Positions 36,729 through 46,203 of a stretch of DNA of 64,000 bases are shown one piece after another. The position numbers and the translations under genes were made by a program. Every line of letters starts with the position of its first letter. Positions within the stretch are counted from its first letter, which is position 1. Origin of the DNA: Micromonospora sp. WMMA1947 (GTDB taxonomy: Bacteria; Actinomycetota; Actinomycetes; Mycobacteriales; Micromonosporaceae); NCBI RefSeq assembly GCF_027497355.1, contig NZ_CP114909.1:1798001-1862000 (forward strand), written 5' to 3'. A model generated the notes under the pieces. It was not told the origin of the DNA. It worked only from the letters and a program-made list of their open reading frames with translations, and searched no databases.

Positions 36729-36959
36729 ATGCCCCGAGTTTCGGACCGTCAGAGAATCGCGCAGGACATCAGAGACAAGATCGCTTCGGGTGAGTACGGC
36801 CCTGGCGACAAACTCCCCTCCCTGCGTGAACTGATCGCGCACTACCAGGTGTCCGCGGAGCCGGTCCGCTCGGCGCTGTTGATCCTTCAGGCCGAAGGTC
36901 TGGTCGAGGGACATCAGGGCAAGGGCACCTATGTCACCGCTCGCGACGACACCCCCTGA
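36729..36959 (+). CDS. minimal GntR-type winged-helix protein
   Basis: The protein has 76 residues from ATG 36729, with AGGAG eight bases upstream. It is only the DNA-binding domain of the GntR family: RIAQDIRDKIASGEYGPGDKLPS, RELIAHYQVSAEPVRSALLIL-type recognition helix, and wing GLVEGHQGKGTYV. No effector domain is present, as in many small actinobacterial GntR proteins. It is probably the regulator of the divergent DivIVA-like unit or of itself. Confidence 0.88.
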   Translation: MPRVSDRQRIAQDIRDKIASGEYGPGDKLPSLRELIAHYQVSAEPVRSALLILQAEGLVEGHQGKGTYVTARDDTP

Positions 36960-37027
36960 TCACGCAGCGCCGAGCGACTGATCCACCCCGGACGCGGCAG
37001 GTGCGCGCCCGGAGTAGCCTCACCCGC

Positions 37028-37528
37028 GTGCGAGTACGTGTCGAGCAGACCTCCCTGCCCGGGATCGGCGTACGTCATGATCTGATGACGGAGTCCGGCC
37101 GCCGGCTCGGTGTGGTCTCCCACCGCAATGGCCGTCGCGACCTGGTCCTCTACGACCCGGACGATCCCGACTCCTGCCAACATGACATACCCCTGACCGA
37201 CGACGAGGCGGAGGCGCTCGCCGACATCCTCGGCGCGTCGCTGATGCTGGGTCAGCTCTCCGGTCTGCGCGAGCAGGCCGCCGGGCTGCTGACCGAGCAG
37301 GTGGCCATCCCGGCGGGGTCGAAGTACGTCGGCAAGCGGCTCGGGGACACCAAGGCGCGCACCCGGACCAGCGCGTCCATCGTGGCCGTGCTGCGTCAGG
37401 GCGCCGTGAACGTCTCGCCCGAACCCACCTTCCGGTTCGAGGCCGGCGATGTGGTCGTCGTGGTCGGCACCCGTCAGGGGCTCGACGGCGTGACCGCGAT
37501 TCTCGCCGAGACCGATCCGGACGGCTGA
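37028..37528 (+). CDS. KhtT-like regulatory subunit with TrkA-C domain
   Basis: The protein has 166 residues from GTG 37028 (VRVRVEQTSLPGIGVRHDL). The C-terminal RCK/TrkA-C domain includes EQVAIPAGSKYVGKRLGDT and FEAGDVVVVVGTRQGLDGV. In Bacillus KhtT controls the K+/H+ antiporter KhtU, and related TrkA-C domains bind c-di-AMP. The antiporter gene starts five bases after the stop, so the subunits are made together. Confidence 0.85.
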   Translation: MRVRVEQTSLPGIGVRHDLMTESGRRLGVVSHRNGRRDLVLYDPDDPDSCQHDIPLTDDEAEALADILGASLMLGQLSGLREQAAGLLTEQVAIPAGSKYVGKRLGDTKARTRTSASIVAVLRQGAVNVSPEPTFRFEAGDVVVVVGTRQGLDGVTAILAETDPDG

Positions 37529-37533
37529 CGCGT

Positions 37534-38751
37534 ATGCACGAAACCACAATCCTGCTCATCGAAGTCGGTGCGCTGCTGCTCCTGCTCGGCCTGCTCGGCC
37601 GGCTGAGCCGTCGCTTCGGCGTCTCGCCCATCCCGCTGTACCTGCTCGCCGGCCTGGCGTTCGGGCACGGCGGGCTGCTGCCGCTCAACGCCAGCGAGGA
37701 GTTCTTCGCCGTCGGCGCCGAGATCGGCGTGATCCTGCTGCTGGTCATGCTCGGTCTGGAGTACAGCGCCAACGAACTGGTGGGCAACCTCCGGTCGGCC
37801 GCGCCGGCCGGCGTGATCGACGCGGTCTTCAACGCGCTGCCCGGTTTCGCCTTCGCGCTCCTGCTCGGCTGGGGCTGGGTGGCGGCGGTGGTGCTCGCGG
37901 GCGTCACGTGGGTGTCGTCGTCCGGCGTGATCGCCAAGGTGCTCGGCGACCTGGGCCGGGTGGGTAACCGGGAGACGCCGGTGATCCTGTCCGTCCTGGT
38001 GATCGAGGACCTGGCCATGGCCCTCTACCTGCCGTTGGTCACCGCGCTGCTCGCCGGGGTCGGCCTGATGAAGGGCGGCATCGCGCTCGCCATCGCGGTG
38101 TTCACCGTGGTCGTCGTGCTGGCCGTGGCGATCCGGTACGGCCACCTGATCTCCGCCGCGCTCTCCGCCAAGGATCCGGAGGCGCTCCTGCTCGGGGTAC
38201 TCGGCCTCACCCTGCTGGTCGCGGGCGTCGCGGCCAAGCTCCAGGTCTCCGCGGCGGTCGGCGCGTTCCTGGTGGGCATCGCGCTGTCCGGGCCGGTCGC
38301 GCACCACGCCACCGAACTGCTCTCCCCGCTGCGTGATCTCTTCGCCGCGGTCTTCTTCGTGTTCTTCGGGCTGGTCACCAATCCGCTGGACATGCCGCCG
38401 GTGCTGGTGCCCGCGCTGCTGCTCGCAGTGGTCACCATGGCGACGAAGGTGGCCACCGGCTACCTGGCCGCCCGCCGGGTCGGGATCGCCGAGCCCGGGC
38501 GCTGGCGGGCCGGTCTGGCGCTGACCCCGCGTGGCGAGTTCTCCATCGTCATCGCCGGGCTGGCCGTCTCGGCCATCTACCCGGTGGAACCGAAGCTCGC
38601 CGCGCTCGCCACCGCGTACGTGTTGATCACGGTGGTGACCGGGCCGCTGCTCGCCCGGCTGCCCGACACCCGATGGTTCAAGCAGTGGCTGCGCAGCCGC
38701 GCCGTCGCCGCACGGCCGCCCGCGCCGCTGCCCCTGGGCTCCGGCGACTGA
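37534..38751 (+). CDS. CPA2-type cation:proton antiporter (KhtU/KefB-like)
   Basis: Membrane antiporter of 405 residues, about 12 helices, exchanging K+ (or Na+) for protons. Family marks are PIPLYLLAGLAFGHGGL, VMLGLEYSANEL, VLVIEDLAMALYLPL with the paired acidic residues, and LTPRGEFSIVIAGLAV. No soluble RCK domain is fused at the C-terminus; that part is encoded separately in the KhtT-like gene upstream. A terminator follows. Confidence 0.93.
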   Translation: MHETTILLIEVGALLLLLGLLGRLSRRFGVSPIPLYLLAGLAFGHGGLLPLNASEEFFAVGAEIGVILLLVMLGLEYSANELVGNLRSAAPAGVIDAVFNALPGFAFALLLGWGWVAAVVLAGVTWVSSSGVIAKVLGDLGRVGNRETPVILSVLVIEDLAMALYLPLVTALLAGVGLMKGGIALAIAVFTVVVVLAVAIRYGHLISAALSAKDPEALLLGVLGLTLLVAGVAAKLQVSAAVGAFLVGIALSGPVAHHATELLSPLRDLFAAVFFVFFGLVTNPLDMPPVLVPALLLAVVTMATKVATGYLAARRVGIAEPGRWRAGLALTPRGEFSIVIAGLAVSAIYPVEPKLAALATAYVLITVVTGPLLARLPDTRWFKQWLRSRAVAARPPAPLPLGSGD

Positions 38752-38756
38752 CACGG

Positions 38757-38795
38757 CGCCGGGCCGGATCAGCCGAGGGCAGATCCGGCCCGGCG
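38757..38795 (+). terminator. terminator of the antiporter operon
   Basis: Inverted repeat CGCCGGGCCGGATC / GATCCGGCCCGGCG, six bases after the antiporter stop. Confidence 0.85.
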
Positions 38796-38916
38796 TTGTC
38801 AAATTGATCCCGGGAAGGTCTACCACTGCTCCGCCCAACCGCGTTAACGTTTCGGCCCAGCAGCCAGGGTCCGCGGGTGGCCTGCGCCCCCGCCAGCGCA
38901 AGCGGAAGGTCGGCCG

Positions 38917-39345
38917 GTGAGCGTGCAGGAAGAGACGTTCCGCGGCTTCGCCAACCCGGTCGATCCCTCGCCCGCCGAGCTCCGCTCGTGGGCGTATCAG
39001 CCGGATTCGGTGCCGCTGACCTCGATGCCGCCCGACTGGGATCTGCTCGTCGCCGGTGACCACCTGGTGCAGACGCTGTTCGACCTGGCGATGGACCAGG
39101 GCTGCCCGGCGCGGCGGTTCGCGCTGCACTGCCTCTACATCTACGCCGCCGACGGCATCCGGACGAACTTCCGCGCCCACCCCAAGCGCCGGTTCCGCAA
39201 GCTGGTCGAGCAGGCCGAGAAGTCCGGCGACGACCTGATGCGCAACTGGGCGCACAACAGCCGGGTGCTGCTCGCCCGGCCGGACCTCTTCGTCTACCGG
39301 GACTGGTGCGAGGGCGGCCTGGTCCGCGAGAACCGCCGCCTCTGA
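38917..39345 (+). CDS. conserved hypothetical protein
   Basis: The protein has 142 residues from GTG 38917 with GGAAGG upstream. It is soluble and helical, with conserved-looking blocks PPDWDLLVAGDHLVQTLFDLA, ALHCLYIYAADGIRTNFRAHPK and WAHNSRVLLARPDLFVYRDWC. Such proteins occur widely in actinobacteria without known function. It appears monocistronic, ending at a terminator shared with the next gene. Confidence 0.8.
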   Translation: MSVQEETFRGFANPVDPSPAELRSWAYQPDSVPLTSMPPDWDLLVAGDHLVQTLFDLAMDQGCPARRFALHCLYIYAADGIRTNFRAHPKRRFRKLVEQAEKSGDDLMRNWAHNSRVLLARPDLFVYRDWCEGGLVRENRRL

Positions 39346-39358
39346 CACGAACGACGAA

Positions 39359-39389
39359 CGGGCCGGGATCCCCCGTGGATCCCGGCCCG
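39359..39389. terminator. bidirectional terminator
   Basis: Perfect inverted repeat CGGGCCGGGATCC / GGATCCCGGCCCG with a five-base loop, between convergent genes. Confidence 0.85.
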
Positions 39390-39404
39390 CACGTCGGCGG
39401 ATCG

Positions 39405-39611
39405 TCAGGTCGATCCGCCCTGCTTCTTGCGCCGCTCGTCGTCCCGTGCCCGGTCCACACCGTGGTCCGTCTGGTCGGCGAAGCGCCCTTCCTTGACCTT
39501 GTCGCTGAAGCGTCCCTCGGTGACCCGGTCGAACCGCTCGCGGACGTTCTCGGCCACCTTCTCCAGCCGTTCCTCCGCGCGCTCGGCCACCTTCTTCGCC
39601 GGTTCCGCCAT
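39405..39611 (-). CDS. small highly charged hypothetical protein
   Basis: The protein has 68 residues with more than half charged, probably one long amphipathic helix. A tandem pattern (FDRVTEGRFSDKVKEGRFADQ) repeats EGRF. There is no signal or membrane segment. It lies between convergent transcripts, just downstream of hspR. Function unknown; it resembles small stress-type helical proteins only in composition. Confidence 0.6.
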   Translation of the reverse strand: MAEPAKKVAERAEERLEKVAENVRERFDRVTEGRFSDKVKEGRFADQTDHGVDRARDDERRKKQGGST

Positions 39612-39735
39612 GGCTCCCCCCGCCAGCCCGGAGTCCGCTATGAGGCTTTTGCCCCTGAGGAAAAGCCTAATCGACAGTGCCCCGCCGTACCCCGGATTCC
39701 CCTGACCCGGGCCGCGAACCGGCCCGGGAAAGGAC

Positions 39736-39778
39736 GAAGGCCGGCGCGGCCCCGGGGGAGCGGGGCGCGCCGGCCTTC
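39736..39778 (-). terminator. terminator of the dnaK operon
   Basis: Long inverted repeat GAAGGCCGGCGCGgCCCCG / CGGGGcGCGCCGGCCTTC, starting about 10 bases after the hspR stop. Confidence 0.8.
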
Positions 39779-39788
39779 CGGTACGAGG

Positions 39789-40229
39789 TCAGCGGTCGGG
39801 AGCGCGGCGCGGACGCCAGACGACGAGCGCGGTGGACGTGCGGTTGGTGGGCACGAGGTCGCCGCGGGGGAAGCCACCGAGCGACTCCAGCTCGGCGATC
39901 CGCCGGTACGCGGCGTCCAGTTCCGCCTCCAGCCGGGCCACCCGCTGCTGCGCCTCTTCGAGCAGGCGCTCCAACCCGATGATCCGCTTGACCCCGGCCA
40001 GGTTGATCCCGTCGTCCTGGCTGAGGCGCTGCACCTCGCGGAGCAGCACCACGTCCCGGACGCTGTACCGGCGACCGCCGCCGGACGCCCGGCCGGCCTG
40101 CACCAGGCCCAGCCGGTCGTACTGGCGCAGCGTCTGGGGGTGCATCCCCGCCATTCGCGCGGCCACCGAGATCATCAAGACCTTGGCCTCGTAGGCCGGG
40201 TCACCCGAGCCGACGTACTCCTCCGACAT
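39789..40229 (-). CDS. hspR: MerR-family heat-shock repressor HspR
   Basis: The protein has 146 residues. The MerR-type DNA-binding domain comprises VLMISVAARMAGMHPQTLR, the YDRLGLVQAGRASGGGRRYS wing and VQRLSQDDGINLAGVKRII; a coiled coil follows. HspR binds HAIR sites and in actinobacteria acts with DnaK as corepressor. Being last in the dnaK-grpE-dnaJ operon closes a feedback loop. HAIR sites in this window lie before dnaK (44253) and clpB (35795). Confidence 0.95.
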   Translation of the reverse strand: MSEEYVGSGDPAYEAKVLMISVAARMAGMHPQTLRQYDRLGLVQAGRASGGGRRYSVRDVVLLREVQRLSQDDGINLAGVKRIIGLERLLEEAQQRVARLEAELDAAYRRIAELESLGGFPRGDLVPTNRTSTALVVWRPRRAPDR

Positions 40230-40253
40230 GCCCGCTCACCTCCGCTGCCGACC

Positions 40254-41441
40254 TCAACTGAATCGACGTACCCGCGCGTCGAGATGTTCCCGCGCGGCGG
40301 GCGGAGTCTGCGCCGCGAAGGTCTCCAGCGCCGCCCGCGCCTCGTCCGACACCTTCGCCGGGACCACCACGTCGAGCGTGACCAGCAGGTCACCGGCGCG
40401 GCCGTCCTTGCGTACGACGCCCTTGCCGCGGGCGCGCAGCACCCGCCCACCGGGCGTACCCGGTGGCACCCGCAGGGTCACCGTCCCGTCCAGGGTCGGT
40501 ACGCGCAGGTCCGTGCCGAGAACCGCCTCGGCGTACGTGATCGGGACGGTCAGGGTCAGGTCGTCCCCGGTACGCCCGAACAGCTCGTCCGGGCGGACCT
40601 TCACCTGCACGAACAGGTCACCGGCCGGGCCGCCCCGCTCGCCGGGCTCGCCCCGGCCGGCCAGGCGGATCCGCTGCCCGTCGGCCACACCGGCCGGGAA
40701 GCGCACGTTGAGTGTGCGGGTCTTGGTGACCCCGCCGGTGCCGTGGCACTCCGGGCACTTCTCCTCGACGATCGTGCCGACGCCCTGGCAGTTGCGGCAC
40801 GGCTCGGAGAAGCTGAACGACCCCTGGTTGCGGGTAGTCACCCCGGCGCCGTGACAGACCGGGCAGGCCACCGGCTGGGTGCCGGGCTTCGCGCCGTTGC
40901 CGTGGCAGGTGTCGCAGACTCCGGGGGCGCGCAGCGTCAGCGGCAGCGTGACGCCACGTACCGCGTCGGTGAAGTCGAGCGCGACCTCGGTCTCGACGTC
41001 CCGCCCGCGGGCCGGGCCACGCGGGCGTGCCGGACCGCCGGCGCCCCCGCCACCGGAGAAGATCGAGCTGAACAGGTCGGTGAAGCCACCACCGCTGAAC
41101 CGGGTGTCGCCACCGCCCGCGCCGCCGCCGAACAGGTCGGAGACGTCGAACGGCATGCCGCCCGGCTGGCCCCCGCCGCGGGCGTTGCGCCGGAAGGCAC
41201 CGGAGCCGAACAGCGAGCGCATCTCGTCGTACTCGCGGCGCTTCTTCTCGTCACCGAGCACCGCGTACGCCTCGGAGACGGTCTTGAACCGCTCCTCGGC
41301 ACCGGTGTCGCCGGGGTTGTGGTCCGGGTGCGACTCCCGGGCCAACTTGCGGTACGCCTTCTTGATCTCGTCCGAGGAGGCGGACTTGTCCACGCCCAAC
41401 GCGGCGTAGTAGTCCTTCTCGATCCAGTCCTTGGAACTCAC
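40254..41441 (-). CDS. dnaJ: co-chaperone DnaJ
   Basis: Hsp40 of 395 residues from GTG 41441, preceded by GGAAGGGGG. The J-domain (10-75) has the HPD motif (ARESHPDHN). Gly/Phe-rich linkers follow, then a zinc domain with four CxxCxGxG-type repeats (CDTCHGNG, CPVCHGAG, CRNCQGVG, CPECHGTG) and a C-terminal substrate domain. The N-terminus SSKDWIEKDYYAALGV is characteristic of actinobacterial DnaJ1. It is separated from grpE by a strong hairpin. Confidence 0.97.
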   Translation of the reverse strand: MSSKDWIEKDYYAALGVDKSASSDEIKKAYRKLARESHPDHNPGDTGAEERFKTVSEAYAVLGDEKKRREYDEMRSLFGSGAFRRNARGGGQPGGMPFDVSDLFGGGAGGGDTRFSGGGFTDLFSSIFSGGGGAGGPARPRGPARGRDVETEVALDFTDAVRGVTLPLTLRAPGVCDTCHGNGAKPGTQPVACPVCHGAGVTTRNQGSFSFSEPCRNCQGVGTIVEEKCPECHGTGGVTKTRTLNVRFPAGVADGQRIRLAGRGEPGERGGPAGDLFVQVKVRPDELFGRTGDDLTLTVPITYAEAVLGTDLRVPTLDGTVTLRVPPGTPGGRVLRARGKGVVRKDGRAGDLLVTLDVVVPAKVSDEARAALETFAAQTPPAAREHLDARVRRFS

Positions 41442-41474
41442 CGGTCCACCCCCTTCCACGGGTCGAATCCCGGT

Positions 41475-41507
41475 CGTCCCGCCCGCCCGGTGCGGGCGGG
41501 CGGGACG
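41475..41507 (-). other. strong hairpin between grpE and dnaJ
   Basis: Perfect inverted repeat CGTCCCGCCCGCCCG / CGGGCGGGCGGGACG with a three-base loop in the 79-base gap. Within an operon this could be a partial terminator or a processing/stabilising element, lowering dnaJ-hspR relative to dnaK-grpE. Confidence 0.65.
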
Positions 41508-41520
41508 TCACGGGTCGGCA

Positions 41521-42255
41521 CTACTCCGGGTCCGCGACCGCGACCATGGCGGGCCGCAGCAGCCGCTCGCCGAGCTGGTAACCGCGCCGCATGACCTGTA
41601 CGCAGGTCGGCTCGGTCACGTCGGCGGAGGTCTGGTGCGCCACCGCCTCGTGCCGGGTCGGGTCGAACGGGTCACCGGTCTCGCCGAACGCGGTCAGGCC
41701 GAACTTGGCCAGCGCGCCGGTGAGCTGCTCGGCCACACTGCCGAACGGGCCCACCAGGTCGCCGTGCTCGCGCGCCCGGTCCAGGTCGTCGAGGATCGGC
41801 AGCAGCGCGGTGAGCACCGCCCCGGTTGCCTGCTCCTGCACCAGGTTGCGGTCCCGGTCGACCCGCTTGCGGTAGTTGGCGTACTCCGCCGTGACCCGCT
41901 GGAGGTCGCGGGTGCGCTCCTCCAGGTCGGTGCGGAGCGACTCCAGCTCGGCACCGAGCGGCGCGTCCGTGCCGGTCCCGCCCTTCGGCTCGGCGGGCGC
42001 GTCGACCACGGCCGGACCGCTGACCTCGGCCTCGCCGCCGATCTCGTCGACCACGACCTCGGCCTCCTCGACCAGCCCTTCGGCGGGCGCGTCGGCGGCC
42101 GCGTCGGCCGCCGAGGCGTCGTTCGCGGGCTGCTCGGTCACCTTGCCGAGCTTGCGCTTGTCACGGATGACGACCCGGGGTTCGTCGCCGGCGTCCTTGC
42201 CGGCGCCCGCCGACCCGGTGGCACCCGGGTCGGCCGCGCGTGGCTTGTCCGTCAT
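41521..42255 (-). CDS. grpE: nucleotide exchange factor GrpE
   Basis: The protein has 244 residues. An unusually long acidic, disordered N-terminus (1 to about 100) precedes the coiled coil and beta-domain (ERTRDLQRVTAEYANYRKRV, LLPILDDLDRAREHGDLVG, VMRRGYQLGERLLRPAMVAV). GrpE releases ADP from DnaK. The start at 42255 lies 48 bases after the dnaK stop. Confidence 0.95.
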   Translation of the reverse strand: MTDKPRAADPGATGSAGAGKDAGDEPRVVIRDKRKLGKVTEQPANDASAADAAADAPAEGLVEEAEVVVDEIGGEAEVSGPAVVDAPAEPKGGTGTDAPLGAELESLRTDLEERTRDLQRVTAEYANYRKRVDRDRNLVQEQATGAVLTALLPILDDLDRAREHGDLVGPFGSVAEQLTGALAKFGLTAFGETGDPFDPTRHEAVAHQTSADVTEPTCVQVMRRGYQLGERLLRPAMVAVADPE

Positions 42256-42303
42256 GCGGTTACCTCATCCCTCTGCCGTGCGAATCGTGTCCGGGACCGG
42301 ATG

Positions 42304-44172
<1,869 letters not shown>

Positions 44173-44252
44173 GTTCGCTTCCTCGCTTCGTAACGGGTGA
44201 GCAGGTCAGACGGCCTGCCCGGCGGGTCGCCCGGAAGCGACCGCACCATAAG

Positions 44253-44271
44253 TTGAGTGAACTTGACTCAA
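44253..44271 (-). promoter_or_regulatory. HAIR operator (HspR site) of the dnaK operon
   Basis: TTGAGT-GAACTTG-ACTCAA is a perfect core match to the HAIR consensus, located 81-99 bases before the dnaK ATG. It should bind HspR encoded at the end of the same operon. Confidence 0.9.
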
Positions 44272-44382
44272 TAGTGCCACGCGATCGCCAATCCGCAAGT
44301 CGAGGTTGAGCCGACCCGGCGCAACCCGACCGTTACTACTGTCCGGTTGTCTTACCTTGCGTCGGTCGGGCACGCTTTAGCG

Positions 44383-46203
44383 GTGACGACGCATGGCGAT
44401 TCCGCCACCCGTGCCGGCGCGCCCGCCGTCGCAGCCCGCACCGGAGCCACCACCGGCGACGACCAGCCTGCTCACGCCGCCGACGGCCTGCCCGCCGCGC
44501 TCTCCGGCCTGCGGGCGGCGATCGATGCGGCCCGCTTCCCGCTCGCCCTCCCCTCGGCCGAGCCGGCCCGGCACGCCGCGGCGAGCGTCACCGACCAGCT
44601 CGACGACTACCTGCTGCCCCGGCTGGCCCGGCTCGACGCCCCGCTCCTGGTGGTCGTCGGCGGCTCCACCGGCGCCGGCAAGTCGACGCTCGTCAACAGC
44701 CTGGTCAAGGCGCGGGTCAGCGCGGCGGGCGTGCTCCGCCCCACCACCCGCTCCCCGGTGCTGGTGTGCAGCCCGACCGACGCGGCCTGGTTCCGGCAGG
44801 GCGACCTGCTGCCCGGCCTGACCCGGACCACCGAGCCCAGCGAGCAGCCGGGCACCCTGCACCTGGTCACCGCGCCGGCACTGCCGCCCGGCCTGGCCTT
44901 CCTCGACGCGCCGGACATCGACTCGGTGGTCGACGCCAACCGGGCGCTCGCCGGTCAGCTGCTCGCCGCCGCCGACCTCTGGCTGTTCGTCACCACCGCC
45001 GCCCGGTACGCCGACGCCGTCCCCTGGGAGCTGCTGCGCAGCGCCCGCGCCCGGGGCACCGCCGTGGCGATGGTGCTGGACCGGGTCCCCCCGGAGGCAG
45101 CCGACGAGGTCGCCGCCCACCTGTCCGAGATGCTCGCCGAGCAGGAGCTGGGTGCCGCGCCGCTGTTCGTGCTGCCGGAGACCTGGGTGGACGGGCAGGG
45201 GCTGCTGCCGGACCGGATCACCGCACCGCTCAGCGACTGGTTCTCCCGGCTCGCCGCCGATGCCGAGGCCCGCGCCGCGGTGGTCCGGCAGACGCTCGAC
45301 GGCGCGCTGGCCGCGCTGCACCCGGTGGTGGAGGCGCTGGCCGAGGCCGCCGACGAGCAGGTCACCGCCGCCGACGCGCTGGACGAGCGGGTCCAGGCCG
45401 CGTACCGCAGCGCGGAGCGCAGCGTCGACCAGGGGCTCAAGGACGGCCGGCTGCTGCGCGGTGAGGTGCTGGCGCGCTGGCAGGAGTTCATCGGCACCGG
45501 CGACTTCTTCCGCGGGCTGGAGGCCCGCATCGGGCGGCTGCGCGACCGGGTGGTCGCGGCGGTCACCGGACGGCCCGCTCCCGCCGCGGAACTGCGTACC
45601 GCGATCGAGTCCCAGCTCGTCACGCTGCTGCGCGGGGTGGCGGCCGAGGCGGCGGAGAACGCGTACACGGGCTGGAAGGCGCACCCGGCGGGCGCGGCGC
45701 TGCTGGAGCCGGACCTGGCGCACCCCTCGGCCGACCTGCCGGAGCGGGCCGAGCAGCTGGTCCGCGACTGGCAGCGCGGCGTGCTGGAGCTGGTCCGGGT
45801 CGAGGGCGGCGACCGGCGGTTCGTGGCGCGCACCGCCGCGTACGCGGTGAACGCCACCGGCCTCGCCGTCATGATCGGTGTGTTCGCCTCCACCGCGTTC
45901 ATCCCCACCGGGCTGGAGGTCGCCGCGGGCACCGGCACGGCGGTCGCCGGGCAGACGGTGCTCCAGGCGATCTTCGGCGACCAGGCGGTCCGCAACCTGG
46001 CCCGCAAGGCCCGCGTCGACCTGCTCGACCGGGTGGGCAAGCTGCTGGCCGAGGAGGCCGAGCGCTTCCTGAGCCGCACCGAGGCCGAGCGCCCGGCCGC
46101 GAACGCCGGTGCGGCGCTGCGCTGGTCCGCCGTCGAGGTCGAGCGGGCCCGGCACCGCAGCGGTCTGTTCCCGACGAACACCGAGCAGGACGGTCGCCAG
46201 TGA
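44383..46203 (+). CDS. dynamin-like GTPase, first of a pair
   Basis: The protein has 606 residues from GTG 44383. The G-domain has VVVGGSTGAGKSTLVNSLV near 90-105 and FLDAPDIDSVVDANR near 173 in place of DxxG. A helical part follows, then two hydrophobic segments near 485-530 (NATGLAVMIGVFASTAFIP, GTAVAGQTVLQAIFG). The layout matches bacterial dynamin-like proteins. The Streptomyces DynA/DynB pair, also adjacent, supports FtsZ rings at sporulation septa; a similar role is an inference. The next gene overlaps by GTGA. Confidence 0.8.
   Translation: MTTHGDSATRAGAPAVAARTGATTGDDQPAHAADGLPAALSGLRAAIDAARFPLALPSAEPARHAAASVTDQLDDYLLPRLARLDAPLLVVVGGSTGAGKSTLVNSLVKARVSAAGVLRPTTRSPVLVCSPTDAAWFRQGDLLPGLTRTTEPSEQPGTLHLVTAPALPPGLAFLDAPDIDSVVDANRALAGQLLAAADLWLFVTTAARYADAVPWELLRSARARGTAVAMVLDRVPPEAADEVAAHLSEMLAEQELGAAPLFVLPETWVDGQGLLPDRITAPLSDWFSRLAADAEARAAVVRQTLDGALAALHPVVEALAEAADEQVTAADALDERVQAAYRSAERSVDQGLKDGRLLRGEVLARWQEFIGTGDFFRGLEARIGRLRDRVVAAVTGRPAPAAELRTAIESQLVTLLRGVAAEAAENAYTGWKAHPAGAALLEPDLAHPSADLPERAEQLVRDWQRGVLELVRVEGGDRRFVARTAAYAVNATGLAVMIGVFASTAFIPTGLEVAAGTGTAVAGQTVLQAIFGDQAVRNLARKARVDLLDRVGKLLAEEAERFLSRTEAERPAANAGAALRWSAVEVERARHRSGLFPTNTEQDGRQ

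Noticed and set aside
37474..39348. Long minus-strand frames over the antiporter
   Set aside because: Complement of a gene with strong family motifs; no domain or start signals.
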